Part shown: positions 19,501 through 28,045 of the stretch, piece after piece | Numbering within the stretch: the first letter of the stretch is position 1 | Layout of the letters: every line of letters starts with the position of its first letter | DNA from: Bryobacterales bacterium | Lineage (GTDB): Bacteria > Acidobacteriota > Terriglobia > Bryobacterales > Bryobacteraceae | Direction of reading: 5' to 3' | DNA length: 52,399 bases | Assembly (NCBI GenBank): GCA_020847975.1 | Contig: JADLBD010000222.1 | Span: 1 to 52,399, forward strand | Position numbers and translations under genes: made by a program | The notes under the pieces: generated by a model | Database searches by the model: none | Told to the model about the DNA's origin: nothing | What the model saw: the letters and a program-made list of their open reading frames with translations, nothing else

Positions 19501-19653
19501 GACGGGGCACTCGAGACGATGACCGAGGCGGGGAAGCGCGACGGCGCCGCCTGGGGCAAAGGCTTCACGCAATATACCCGTGTAGTTCCGCATTTCCTCG
19601 ATCATCTGGCTTCACTTAAGGAGAAGGGGCGAATGCCGAGAAAGACCGACTGA
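16555..19653 (+). CDS. exo-rhamnogalacturonan lyase/YetA-like lipoprotein
   Basis: The 1032-residue product starts at an ATG preceded by AAAAGGAG. It opens with a lipoprotein signal (LACLFIGACS; lipobox IGAC), so it is anchored to a membrane. An N-terminal beta domain (residues about 25-175) is followed by a fibronectin III-like domain ('ASISWLTSWPAASEVETDD...GRTYKYRVTARSRDGKVIATDWQTF'). The main body, from about residue 265, resembles the PcRGLX/YetA architecture: a RIFT barrel ('LPVTAGIPFAKGVL...LQTRVLQHWPDGSVKWVLLD'), a central beta-sandwich ('YVRIQHTFENDHTATDFIDIRSL'), and an alpha/alpha toroid. Enzymes of this type are exo-rhamnogalacturonan lyases, but this call rests on architecture. 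It is transcribed with the TonB receptor. Confidence 0.75.
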   Translation: MRRSCTLLTLACLFIGACSRPRGGDQNVEVTWELDVINAAAADGRNVALPILKCKYNGFAEDVSEYRAWAVKRTQDNASITATVPSAGTFYPAFIFYDSAGDERIAISINGKHVGTAVADADDNRQKLYFLSEPRTFQGGETIELKALTGSGQYKTEDLLLLREKPQSKQPVYQITGLGVRANENSASISWLTSWPAASEVETDDPSVKAREELALNNHRVQFNNLAAGRTYKYRVTARSRDGKVIATDWQTFRTEPHPTVTGSARRERLALKFEKGVLPVTAGIPFAKGVLGSDNHLRAVDAGGAELPLQTRVLQHWPDGSVKWVLLDLGAGIPAATVEYGTEVNRTASRSPLKLTEDNDAVTVDTGTLKFTVNKRRFGLLDSVWRNGEKVVDKPAEFSLTGPDGAIYSSLAAPDEVKVEEIGPVRALVRVSGRHQTADGKKLFRYVVRIHAWAGQPYVRIQHTFENDHTATDFIDIRSLILRVPVAGEARKWALAGTSGLFSKTTAAATLQQHTDDRFTLQPVGVQGKRAPGIAEWNDGAHSVTLAVRDFWQTYPKDLRVRPDGFELALLPGLRPDEYDSANGTIDEHRIYYYLHGGAYKLRQGMTKTHDLWLEFDSPPSQASIRGEQQVRMAAASPDWYEQSKVFGELSVPRASPVLRQYDDLFTQTFAGYLRDREGSREYGLLNFGDWWGERIINWGNSEYDTQHAFLLQFARTADWRYFRAAEEMEWHNRDIDAIHYHADPIQVGAVYAHAIGHSGDYYKARPTAGAPPGGFTAGSPKSHFAADHTFIEGHFDYYFLTGDDRSFQTALRTADRYDSYFTKNYDFNNCRQPGWHLILTMAAYNATNDPYYLNAAKMIVERVLERQTPDGGWKRQMVPGHCFCTPRHQGNAGFMVGVLLTGLRHYYEATGDERAAESIVKGARFLVNDMWIQGVKGFRYTSCPKSSSGSWSNFLLFDGLVFAHRRTNDPRLREVLLIGTDGALETMTEAGKRDGAAWGKGFTQYTRVVPHFLDHLASLKEKGRMPRKTD

Positions 19654-19710
19654 ATCCATCGCCCTCTCGAAGTGCGGAGGCTTGGAGATGCCTCACCATG
19701 TCCAGCAGGC

Positions 19711-19760
19711 ATTCCTGAGGCGCGGATGAGCGAAGCTTTGGTAAGTACTCATGTCCGCAT
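19711..19760. terminator. possible hairpin between convergent genes
   Basis: GCGGATGAG is followed about 17 bases later by CTCATGTCCGC, an inverted repeat with a two-base bulge, lying between the converging lyase and oxidoreductase genes. No run of T follows, so a factor-independent terminator is uncertain. I see no gene in the 209-base gap. Confidence 0.3.
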
Positions 19761-19862
19761 CTCGCCGGCCTAATAAGAGGCTGGGGCGGCAAGTCTGAGG
19801 AAGTGTTTCGTCTTTGCGTAAGTCCTCTGAGTTCGTCAGCACCCACTCCCCCGCACGCCCCG

Positions 19863-21035
19863 CTACAGTGGCAAAACCTCGAGCCGGTCGGCATCAAACC
19901 GCAGCCGCCTCTGCTCTACGTACGACTGCACCGCCAGCAGCGGCGGAAGCACCGAGATGCTCGCGATTCCCACATCGCCGTTCGGCAGCTTTCGCGACTT
20001 GCAGCAATCTAAAAAATTCCGCACATGGTCGGCCGTGATATCGCCCGGGATCTTCTCAACTTCCGGCGCTCCGCCTTTCGCCCTTGTGAACTCATAGCGG
20101 TTGCGGTTCACAAACAACCGCCCCTCCGAGCCGTGGAACGTGATCCCGTACTCCACATTCGCCCCATAGGCGTTCGATTGAAACAACGCGCTGAAACCGT
20201 TGTACTCGAACAGAGCATTACAGGTGTCCGGAGCCGTCCGCCCGTCACCGAGGTCCGTGTAGATCCCCCCGGCAAACACCGCGGAATTCGGCGCGCGCTC
20301 GCCCATATACATGTGGATGGCGTCCATCCAGTGGTGCCCGAAGTCGGTCATCTTCCCGCCGTTGAAATCGAGAAACGCGCGGAAATTGAGATACTGCCCC
20401 GGATTCCAGTCGCGATACTTCACGGGCCCCAGGAATCGCACCCAGTCCAGATTCGACGGCTTCCTCGCAGGCTCCGAAGGCAGCCGCCGGGGAACACCGC
20501 CATGCCATACCGCATCGATGTGGCTGATCTTGCCGAGCGCCCCGGACCGGACGTACTTTTCGCGCGGCTCCAGGTAGATCCGTCCGGAGCGCTGCTGCAC
20601 GCCTACCTGGCAGATCCGGTCATGGATGCGCGCCGCCTTCACCATCAGCGGCGCTTCCTCCCGTGTCCGGCACATCGGCTTCTCGACATATACGTCTTTG
20701 CCCGCCTCCATCGCATCCACCGCGTGATCCTTGTGCCAGTGGTCCGGCGAGCCGATCAGCACTACATCCACTTCCTTCAGTTCCAGCAGCCTGCGGTGAT
20801 CGCTGAACGTTCGCGTGTGAGGAGCCTTTTGCTGCGCCTCGTCGATTCGCACGCCGTACACATCGCACAGCGCCCTCACTTCAACATCGGCGTTCTTCTG
20901 GAACAACGTCATCACGTACGTGCCCCGGTGTCCGACGCCGATCACCCCCAATCCGGCGCGATCGTTCGCGCCCATCACTCTCGAATAGGACAATGCCGTC
21001 CAGGCGGCTGCCTTTACTCCGTCACGCCGGGTCAT
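19863..21035 (-). CDS. exported Gfo/Idh/MocA family oxidoreductase
   Basis: The product has 390 residues. A GTG at 21056 is in frame, but the ATG at 21035 gives a Tat-like signal (MTRRDGVKAAAWTALSYSRV). The NAD(P)-binding motif is GVIGVGHRGTYV; then come 'VRALCDVYG', 'VLIGSPDHWHKDHAVDAMEAGKDVYVEKPMCRTREEA' with the EKP catalytic lysine motif, and 'CQVGVQQRSGRIY'. The C-terminal alpha/beta domain carries 'MTDFGHHWMDAIHMY'. These enzymes oxidise or reduce sugars, and Tat-exported ones are common in Acidobacteriota and Planctomycetota. It is the last gene of an apparent operon with the sulfatase (72 bases upstream) and the arylsulfotransferase. Confidence 0.9.
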   Translation of the reverse strand: MTRRDGVKAAAWTALSYSRVMGANDRAGLGVIGVGHRGTYVMTLFQKNADVEVRALCDVYGVRIDEAQQKAPHTRTFSDHRRLLELKEVDVVLIGSPDHWHKDHAVDAMEAGKDVYVEKPMCRTREEAPLMVKAARIHDRICQVGVQQRSGRIYLEPREKYVRSGALGKISHIDAVWHGGVPRRLPSEPARKPSNLDWVRFLGPVKYRDWNPGQYLNFRAFLDFNGGKMTDFGHHWMDAIHMYMGERAPNSAVFAGGIYTDLGDGRTAPDTCNALFEYNGFSALFQSNAYGANVEYGITFHGSEGRLFVNRNRYEFTRAKGGAPEVEKIPGDITADHVRNFLDCCKSRKLPNGDVGIASISVLPPLLAVQSYVEQRRLRFDADRLEVLPL

Positions 21036-21107
21036 GATGATGAAAGCCTCATCCACAGTCTACAAGGCCGCGCCGCCGATCGGGAGCACGTCTCGCTGTT
21101 AGCTCTG

Positions 21108-22502
21108 TCAGTTGTCCGGCGCCGCCGGAACGGGCCATTCCCCAAGGCCGTTGGGTTCGGCCGGTCTGTTCTGGGTATCCATCCATGCCGAGCGCACCTC
21201 ACCCGGCATGCCGGGCAGCAGACTCTCGACTCTCGATCGTATGTCCGCCACGATGCCCGGGTTCTCGTCGGCCGCACTGTAGCTCTCCTCGGGGTCCGTC
21301 TCCAGGTCGTACAATTCCGCATTCAACAAACGCAGGTTCATCCGACCTTGCTTGAGAGGCGGGATGAACGAGGGTCCGTTGTATCGCGCCATGTGCAGTT
21401 TCCAGCGTCCCAGGCGCGCGCATTGCAGGTTCCAGTCATTGAAATAGAGAAACAGCGGGCGATCGGCACTCTCGGCCTCCCCAGTGAGCACAGGCCAGAT
21501 GTCGACGCCGTCCAGCGGATTCTTCGGCAATACCGAACCTGTCAGACCGGCGACCGTGGGCAACACATCGAGGAGCGTGGCAAACGACGGAACACGCTTG
21601 CCTGAGGGAATTTTTCCACGAAAGCGCGCGATAAACGGCTCGCGCATGCCTCCTTCAAAGGTTTCCCCCTTGCGTCCGCGCAGCTTCCCGGGACTGCCCT
21701 GGAAGAAGGGGCCATTGTCGCTGGAAAACATGACGAGCGTATTCGAGCCCAGGCCGAGGCCGTCAAGAGTCGAGAGTATCTGTCCCACGCTCCAGTCCAT
21801 CTCCTCCACGACATCCCCATACAGCCCCAGCGAGGATTTCCCGCGGAACTCCTTCGATGCTGCGAGCGGAACGTGCGGAGCGGTGTGCGCCATGTAGAGA
21901 AAAAAAGGAGTGTCTTTGTTCTGTTGAATGAATTTCACCGCCTGTTGGGTGTAACGCCGCGTGATCGTGTCCAGATCAACAGGTGATTCGATGACGGTGG
22001 TCCCTTGCATGAGTATCGAAGGATATTGATCGTTGCTGTAAGGAATACCGTAGTACTCATCGAAGCCGCGCGCCGTGGGCAGGTACTGGGGTTGCGAGCC
22101 GAGGTGCCACTTTCCCACGCAACCGGTCTTGTACCCCGATGACTTCAGCATATCGGCCATGGTGGTTTCCGAGACATGCAGACCGGCTTTATCGGACGGC
22201 GAAAACACATTGGGCACTCCGCCCCGCACGCCGTACCTTCCCGTGAGAAGCGCGGCGCGCGATGCCGAGCACACGGGGCTCGCGGCGTAGAAATGCCGGA
22301 ACAGAACGCCCTCTTCGCCCATCCCGTCCAGGTTCGGAGTGAGGATTTTCGAGCCGTAGGATCCAAGGTCGCCGTATCCCAGGTCATCGGCAAGAATCAT
22401 CACAATGTTCGGCGGTTGCGCGGCCGCCCCCTTTCCCCGAATGGCGGAAAACGCCGCGCCTCCCGCCACAACCCGCGCAAATTCCCGCCGGCTGAATCTC
22501 AT
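21108..22502 (-). CDS. Tat-exported type I sulfatase (arylsulfatase family)
   Basis: The 464-residue product hydrolyses a sulfate ester outside the cytoplasm. The Tat signal is SRREFARVVAGGAAFSA. Metal ligands are seen in ILADDLGYGD (Asp39, Asp40). The formylglycine site is Cys78 in CSASRAALLTGR, with Ala replacing the usual Pro at the third position, still within the C/S-x-P/A-x-R consensus. Later come GKWHLG, 'YMAHTAPHVPL' and 'FSSDNGPF'. The Cys form requires a formylglycine-generating enzyme, which I do not see in this window. AAGGAG lies about seven bases before the ATG. The gene begins 10 bases after the stop of the arylsulfotransferase gene, so the two are co-transcribed. Confidence 0.92.
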   Translation of the reverse strand: MRFSRREFARVVAGGAAFSAIRGKGAAAQPPNIVMILADDLGYGDLGSYGSKILTPNLDGMGEEGVLFRHFYAASPVCSASRAALLTGRYGVRGGVPNVFSPSDKAGLHVSETTMADMLKSSGYKTGCVGKWHLGSQPQYLPTARGFDEYYGIPYSNDQYPSILMQGTTVIESPVDLDTITRRYTQQAVKFIQQNKDTPFFLYMAHTAPHVPLAASKEFRGKSSLGLYGDVVEEMDWSVGQILSTLDGLGLGSNTLVMFSSDNGPFFQGSPGKLRGRKGETFEGGMREPFIARFRGKIPSGKRVPSFATLLDVLPTVAGLTGSVLPKNPLDGVDIWPVLTGEAESADRPLFLYFNDWNLQCARLGRWKLHMARYNGPSFIPPLKQGRMNLRLLNAELYDLETDPEESYSAADENPGIVADIRSRVESLLPGMPGEVRSAWMDTQNRPAEPNGLGEWPVPAAPDN

Positions 22503-22512
22503 GTCCTTCTCC

Positions 22513-24258
22513 TTAGTTCGGCGCGTAAAGACTGGTCATGCGAAAGCTCCGGTAAATGAGAGTGTTCTGCTTCATCTGATAGGTAATTGCGCCATCCGCA
22601 TTGACCTGAATGGAATATGCCGCAATCGAGTTGTCCGGCTCCATGACATAACCAGCATCAAAATGATAGCTCCCGTCGCGCAGCAATTGCGCGGAGCCCA
22701 CGGCCACCGAAAATACCCCCAAGCCTGCATTTAATACGAAGTTCACGATGCGGCTGTCTTCATCGATATCCAGAGCCTGGCCGCGGCTCATCCCGATGCC
22801 TGTCCGCGCGAAGCGTGTGTTTCCATCATCGAACACAAGCAACCGGTTCGGATTGGAGGATTCGAAGTTTGCGTCATGCTGATGGGAAAACCACGGCCAG
22901 GGGTCCGCCGAGTTACACGTGAAGTCGCCGTCCTCGCCGAGCCGCCAAATGACGTGGCCGTCGCCGTTCCCGTTTTCGTAGTCAATCTTGATCAGCCAAT
23001 CCTGGTGACGCGAGGAATAGAGCAACTGGCCGTCGGCAGTCTGTTGAACCGCATTGCCGTGAGTCCAGTCGTTGGCGGACGAAGCCAGATAGAAAGGAGG
23101 ACAACCACTGCCGCTTGCCGCGCAGGTCTCTCCGAGAACCGCCGGGCGCGTAATGTCGAGCCAATCGAACGTATCCCAAGTCCACAGAACGTTCAGATTC
23201 TTATCGAAGACGATGATCATATCGCCGATGACATCAACGGGACCCGGGCCTTGTTTGTCTTGTTCCACCTGTTCCACGTCGGCAAGAGCCAGAATGCGGC
23301 CATCGGGCAGGGTTCGGGCCTCGTGGTGGAAACCGCTGATCTGGCGCTTGCCCATGGTCCGCAACTGCTCATTCACGCGTTCGGCATTGGTTTCGAGCAC
23401 CGTCATCCCCACGAGATCGAACTTGAGGATCGCCTGCGCCGAAAGGGGTTGCTTGTCATCCTCGAGGATGCCCCAGAAATAGCCGCCAGGCTCGGGACGC
23501 GTGAGATAGTTCACCAGCGGCATGCTCCACAATAGGTTGCCCGCAAGGTCGGTAGCCACGCCGTTGCTGGTCAGAAGCACGGGATTCGTCGCGCCCGCGG
23601 GGGCTGGTGTTTGCACCGTGTTCGTGTAGGCCAATGCCGGGGCAGGTCCTGTGAGGAAAGCCACGTCGGAGCCGGTGACAAAAGCCGAACCCGTATCGAG
23701 GAAGGAATGCGCATTATAAGCGGTTTGCGCCTTCATTCCCGCAAGATAGAAGTTCATGCTGAGACCGCCGCCGCACCTTTTGAACTGCGTCGAGTTCGAA
23801 GCTCCGTCCGGTCCGCGAAAATCCACCCTCATGCGGCTCCCGGGCGCGCAGGCCGGCGCGCTGAACAGGAAGACCTGGGGATTCCCCGTGGCGTTCACCA
23901 CGCCGCTCGCGCCGTTCACCCTCGATTCCATTTGGTAGATAATGGACGCACCGGCGCTGTCGCCGGTGTCAAGGTTTTTCGCCGCCGCCTCCAATTCGTA
24001 ACCGCCCTCATGTTCCGCCGCGGTCCACGCAATCGCGCTTTGGGGGCCGTAGTCGCGAATCATCTCAAAATCACGGCCAATCCGGCGATACCGGAACCGG
24101 TAGCGAACGCGCTGCGAGGCCGGCGCATCGGAGGCCGCCGTAAACGTAACCATGGATCCAACCAGTCCAGGCGATGGCGCGGAAGGAGTCAATGAGACCG
24201 TCAGCGCCTCGATAGGCCACGTCGAAAGCAGGGAAAGCGCGCAGAAGATAACCAGCAT
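22513..24258 (-). CDS. exported arylsulfotransferase (ASST) family protein
   Basis: The product has 581 residues. The start at 24258 follows GAGGAC with good spacing and yields a signal peptide (MLVIFCALSLLSTWPIEA). After an immunoglobulin-like N-terminal region, the ASST beta-propeller carries the His-rich motifs expected of the family: FHHEARTLPDGR, NDWTHGNAV, LLYSSRHQDWLIKID and WFSHQHDANF. The family transfers sulfate from an aryl sulfate donor to a phenol acceptor through a sulfohistidine; without a donor/acceptor assay I cannot say which substrates are used. Several Cys occur (ETCAASGSGCPP), perhaps as a disulfide. The downstream sulfatase and oxidoreductase form an operon with it. Confidence 0.85.
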   Translation of the reverse strand: MLVIFCALSLLSTWPIEALTVSLTPSAPSPGLVGSMVTFTAASDAPASQRVRYRFRYRRIGRDFEMIRDYGPQSAIAWTAAEHEGGYELEAAAKNLDTGDSAGASIIYQMESRVNGASGVVNATGNPQVFLFSAPACAPGSRMRVDFRGPDGASNSTQFKRCGGGLSMNFYLAGMKAQTAYNAHSFLDTGSAFVTGSDVAFLTGPAPALAYTNTVQTPAPAGATNPVLLTSNGVATDLAGNLLWSMPLVNYLTRPEPGGYFWGILEDDKQPLSAQAILKFDLVGMTVLETNAERVNEQLRTMGKRQISGFHHEARTLPDGRILALADVEQVEQDKQGPGPVDVIGDMIIVFDKNLNVLWTWDTFDWLDITRPAVLGETCAASGSGCPPFYLASSANDWTHGNAVQQTADGQLLYSSRHQDWLIKIDYENGNGDGHVIWRLGEDGDFTCNSADPWPWFSHQHDANFESSNPNRLLVFDDGNTRFARTGIGMSRGQALDIDEDSRIVNFVLNAGLGVFSVAVGSAQLLRDGSYHFDAGYVMEPDNSIAAYSIQVNADGAITYQMKQNTLIYRSFRMTSLYAPN

Positions 24259-24464
24259 AAAGTCCTCAATGAATAAGGCGTCTTCCAATCGGGTGGCGCA
24301 ACTACCGTCCCAGGGGGAAGAATCATCCCTGAACTCCAGTATGAACACCTCGATCGGCGGGTAGCCTCTGAACCGAAGAGCCGATCTTCGGCTGCCTGGC
24401 GAGGCTCAAGTTTGGTTATGTGCCGTTTCCTGGCGTCCGCGGCCGGCGCATGGCGAATGGTGAT

Positions 24465-26843
24465 TTATTCGTCCGCCACCCACGCCAGCGCCGTCAACCG
24501 CACGGTGATTCCCGTCTTTTTGGGACGGATGGTGACCAGCTCGAATTTCTCGGTGGCGGGGTTCACGGATGCGGCAATCGCGTCCGTCTCCGCCTTGATG
24601 GAGGCCTCGAGTTCCTCCTTCTGCGCTTGCAGAACGGTGATGTTCTCTTCGGCGAATGTGACGTCCCCCGATTGCTTCCGCGCCCTGTCGATTCCGCGCA
24701 CGGCGGTTGCGGCCTTGCCGGCCGCGGTGCTGAGTTTTCGGGAGCCGAACAGCGCTCCCAGCAGACCGGCGCCGACGGACACCACGCCCTCGAGCATGGC
24801 GCTTTGCGATTCGGTTTTTTCCTTGTCCAACTTCTGCTGCGCGCGGCGGATCTTTTCATCGAGGGCGGCTATCCGGGGAGCGTACCGGTCGCAGATGGCC
24901 TGCATATCCGCGTCGCGGTGCTCGCGAGCGAGAATCTGAAGGCGCGCCCGGAAATCCCGCTCCGATTCTTCCTGGTTCGACATCTCACTGGTGGATGGAC
25001 TCAGGTAGAGATCGAGCTTCTGATTGGAGAACAGCCAGTTGAGGAACTCCTTGTTCCAAAGAGCATAGCTTTTCGCCTTGGCGGCGGCGGGGGGCAGATC
25101 GGCAAATTTAGCTCCATCCGCGGGGGCGTTCTCCAACTCATCGGCAGTGGTATCGGTTTCCGCGGCATCCTCCCAACTCACCGGAGTCGCGTCCGCCGTA
25201 ATGGGAGCGAGAATGTTCACCGTGCGCGTCAGGTCGACATTGCGCCTGGCATCGAGAAACTTCACCTCGGCGGCGCCGAACAGCATGGGCTTGTAGACGG
25301 GGGAAGAGGGCCGCGCGGGGACGAAGTACTGCGGAATCTCCGGCGGCAGCACAGGGCGGGCTCCGGAGGTGACACCCGTCAGAGCCGCGGCGCTCGTTTT
25401 GGGAGTTTCGGCGGGAGCGGCAGCTTTGTGCTCCTCCATCAACAGCTTGATCTGGGCTCGCGTGAGGGGACCGCTCAGGTAGGACATCGCCCAGCGAGTT
25501 TGAAACACCACCGGGCCGCCGCGGTGCACATCGTTCATGAGGAATACGCGGTTGCTCAAGCTCGACAGGATACGGCCGATTTCCTGACGGTCGAATCCGC
25601 CTCCGCTTCCGCTTCCGGCGGCCACGCTCTCCAACCCGTCGAGCACGCGATTCTTGTCGCGCTCGGTTTGCAGCCTTCCGATGAACCAGGTGCCCGTGTT
25701 CGACAGCCCTTTGTAGTCGAGATCCACGGGGTTCTGTGTGGCCAGCACTACCCCCAGACCGAAGGCGCGCGCCTGCTTGAGCAGCGTGAGCAGCGGCCGC
25801 TTCGAGGGCGGTTCTCCCACCGGCGGGAAGTAGCCGAAGATCTCGTCCATATAGAGCAAGGCGCGCAGACTGGTGGTGCCGGTCTGCTGGCGCATCCAGG
25901 CAAGCGTCTGGTTGAGCAGCAGCGAGACGAAGAACATGCGCTCGGTATCGCTGAGATGGGCGATGGAGAAGATGCTCATCCGGGGTTTGCCCTGCGCGCT
26001 GAACAGCAGCGATTGGATATCGAGCGGCTCCCCTTGCAGCCACACTTCGAATCCCGGCGAGGCGAGAAGATTGTTCATGGCCATCGCCAGCGAGAAGCGC
26101 TCCTTGGCGGGATAGAACCCCTCGATGTCCAATACGCCGATCTTCGTCAGCGGCGGGGTCTGCACCTGGTGGATGAGGCCCGCGATATCGAGGCTCTGGC
26201 CGTTGCGCCAGGCGTTGTCGAACAGGTTCGAGAGTAAAATGTGTTCGCGGCTCTGAATGGGATCGGCATCAATCCCGAGCAGGCCGAGGAGCGCCGTGGC
26301 GGTGGCGCTGATGCGTTCGCGGAACATCTCGCGGTCGTCGATGACCGCCTGCGGCGGAGCCTCGAAGGACCGCAGGACGGATACGGGCAGCCCCGCGTCA
26401 CTGCCCGGCGTGTAGATGGAGAAGTCACAGTTCTTCCGCAGGTTCGCAATGCGCTCCCCGCTTTGTCCCCATTGGGCCAGTCCGTTTCGCCACAACTCCG
26501 CCTGCTGGCGCGCGAACTCATCGGGATCGAGGTTCTTGCGGCGCGCATCGTCTTCATTGATCCAGGGCCGGAATTGTTCCGGCTTCAACTCGGGGAAGGT
26601 CAGCAGCAGGTTCCCCAAGTCGCCCTTGGGATCGATGATGAGGGCGGGGATGCCGTCCATCGCCGCCTCCTCGAGGAGGCTGAGGCAGAGTCCCGTTTTC
26701 CCGCTTCCCGTCATGCCGACGCACACGGCATGCGTCACCAGGTCTCGAGACTCGTAGAGGAGGAGGTCGTCCTTGAGCGCACGAGCAGCCGCGTCGTACT
26801 GGCGGCCGAGATAGAAGACGCCGAGTTTTTCGAAATCCTGCAT
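24465..26843 (-). CDS. HerA-like/DUF853-type ATPase
   Basis: The 792-residue product carries an N-terminal ATPase domain with Walker A GMTGSGKT at residues 43-50 and 'IIDPKGDLGNLL' shortly after, and a Walker B-like LLYMDEIFGYFPP near residue 330. 'GLGVVLATQNPVDLDYKGLSNTGTWFIGRLQTERDKNRVLDGL' matches the conserved arginine-rich region of HerA/VirB4-like pumps. The C-terminal 300 residues include a long helical segment (EKIRRAQQKLDKEKTESQ) and a glycine-rich 'SVGAGLLGALFG' stretch. There is no nuclease partner (NurA) next to it, so the recombination role of HerA cannot be assumed. It ends 206 bases before the arylsulfotransferase gene, and follows the NagX-like gene by 51 bases. Confidence 0.8.
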   Translation of the reverse strand: MQDFEKLGVFYLGRQYDAAARALKDDLLLYESRDLVTHAVCVGMTGSGKTGLCLSLLEEAAMDGIPALIIDPKGDLGNLLLTFPELKPEQFRPWINEDDARRKNLDPDEFARQQAELWRNGLAQWGQSGERIANLRKNCDFSIYTPGSDAGLPVSVLRSFEAPPQAVIDDREMFRERISATATALLGLLGIDADPIQSREHILLSNLFDNAWRNGQSLDIAGLIHQVQTPPLTKIGVLDIEGFYPAKERFSLAMAMNNLLASPGFEVWLQGEPLDIQSLLFSAQGKPRMSIFSIAHLSDTERMFFVSLLLNQTLAWMRQQTGTTSLRALLYMDEIFGYFPPVGEPPSKRPLLTLLKQARAFGLGVVLATQNPVDLDYKGLSNTGTWFIGRLQTERDKNRVLDGLESVAAGSGSGGGFDRQEIGRILSSLSNRVFLMNDVHRGGPVVFQTRWAMSYLSGPLTRAQIKLLMEEHKAAAPAETPKTSAAALTGVTSGARPVLPPEIPQYFVPARPSSPVYKPMLFGAAEVKFLDARRNVDLTRTVNILAPITADATPVSWEDAAETDTTADELENAPADGAKFADLPPAAAKAKSYALWNKEFLNWLFSNQKLDLYLSPSTSEMSNQEESERDFRARLQILAREHRDADMQAICDRYAPRIAALDEKIRRAQQKLDKEKTESQSAMLEGVVSVGAGLLGALFGSRKLSTAAGKAATAVRGIDRARKQSGDVTFAEENITVLQAQKEELEASIKAETDAIAASVNPATEKFELVTIRPKKTGITVRLTALAWVADE

Positions 26844-26894
26844 GCCTATTCAGGATACACGGCTCATACCGGCCGGCACCGCCGGTGGCCGCGC

Positions 26895-28043
26895 CTACAT
26901 GCGCAGGTAGATTTTCTGGCGGTCCAAGCCCCAAAGGAACAGCCAGAGAATGCCGTAGTACACCGCAAATACGAACACCACCCAGTACAGGGGCGAATCC
27001 GCGGGGGCGAACGGGCGCACGGCCTCGCCGATCATATCGTGGATGATGTAACCGGCGAGCGGATTCAAGCCGAACACGCGCAGCATTCCCCACTGCCTGC
27101 CCCTGAGGTCAGACCACCAGACAAACAGCGCGTAGACGAGGAGGGAGAATCCGGCGGAAAACCAGAGGTAGGAATTGGACCCGGCGCGCTGGCTCATCGT
27201 CCAGAGGTCGACTGGGCGCGAGGGCGGGAAGAAGGGCGGCTCGACCAGCCACGCGGTCCACCCGCCTGTCTGTATGGGCTGGAATACCGCGTTCAGACAG
27301 GAAAGGGCGTATCCGAGGACGCACAGCGCGACGCCCCAGCGGACCAATGGCTTCAGCGCGGCTTTGGGAGCATCCCTCGTCACCAGGTCATAGGCGAAGG
27401 AGCCCACAATCGTCGGGATGGACCACGACAGAAACCCCAACGGGCCGCCGTCGATCACCTGCCTGGCGTTGAGCAGCGAATACCAGAACCAGTAGGAGAG
27501 CCCCAGATGGGCCAGGGCGCTCGCCGCCAGGAAGCCAACCCGCACCCGCGCGCCGGCAGCGACCACAGGGAGGACCCACAGACTGGTGACGCCGATGTGC
27601 ACCAGCGCCTGAAACGGCGATTGCCAGAAGCTCCTGGTGAAAAAGCCCGTCCATCCGAGAGTCACTAAGTCGTGCCAGGTCTTGTAAGAGCCGTCCAGGT
27701 GATAGACAACCAGGCCGATGAGAATCAGCATCAGGCAGCGAATCACCGCCTTGCGGTAGGCGGCGGGCCGGCCCGTGTTCCGGATGTTCTTGAGCAGCGC
27801 CAGACGCAGCGAGAACCCCACCGCGAAAAAGAAGTGCGGCATGATCGTATCGGCGTAGCTGTTGTAGGTATTGTGGTGTTTCAGCAGCGGATGAACGGCG
27901 GCAAACACGCCCACGAAGTTCACCAAAAACATGCCCGCCATCGTGTAGCCGCGGAATTGATCCATCGACTGGATCCGCGACGAGGGACGCGGCGCGCCTG
28001 TTTTCCCGCCGGCCGGCCCTACGCGCGCTCCCGAAACCGCCAT
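26895..28043 (-). CDS. NagX/HGSNAT-like multi-pass membrane acyltransferase
   Basis: The 382-residue product has about ten hydrophobic segments. The N-terminal SMDQFRGYTMAGMFLVNFVG corresponds to the 's.D.fRG..m..mi.vN' signature of DUF5009/heparan-alpha-glucosaminide N-acetyltransferase-like proteins. 'HNTYNSYADTIMPHFFFAVGFSLRLAL' and 'GLNPLAGYIIHDMI' also fit. Human HGSNAT moves acetyl groups across the lysosomal membrane to terminal glucosamine; bacterial NagX-like proteins lie in amino-sugar loci but are little studied. It begins two bases after the upstream propeller protein gene stops, so the pair is translationally coupled. In context a role in acylating an amino sugar is plausible, but this is inference. 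Confidence 0.75.
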   Translation of the reverse strand: MAVSGARVGPAGGKTGAPRPSSRIQSMDQFRGYTMAGMFLVNFVGVFAAVHPLLKHHNTYNSYADTIMPHFFFAVGFSLRLALLKNIRNTGRPAAYRKAVIRCLMLILIGLVVYHLDGSYKTWHDLVTLGWTGFFTRSFWQSPFQALVHIGVTSLWVLPVVAAGARVRVGFLAASALAHLGLSYWFWYSLLNARQVIDGGPLGFLSWSIPTIVGSFAYDLVTRDAPKAALKPLVRWGVALCVLGYALSCLNAVFQPIQTGGWTAWLVEPPFFPPSRPVDLWTMSQRAGSNSYLWFSAGFSLLVYALFVWWSDLRGRQWGMLRVFGLNPLAGYIIHDMIGEAVRPFAPADSPLYWVVFVFAVYYGILWLFLWGLDRQKIYLRM

Positions 28044-28045
28044 TT

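Noticed and set aside
20025..21605. Long open frame (526 codons) on the plus strand
   Set aside because: It spans the antisense of two unambiguous genes (oxidoreductase and sulfatase) and has no recognisable motifs.
24420..26237. Long open frame (605 codons) on the plus strand
   Set aside because: It is antisense to the HerA-like ATPase, whose Walker motifs are clear on the minus strand.
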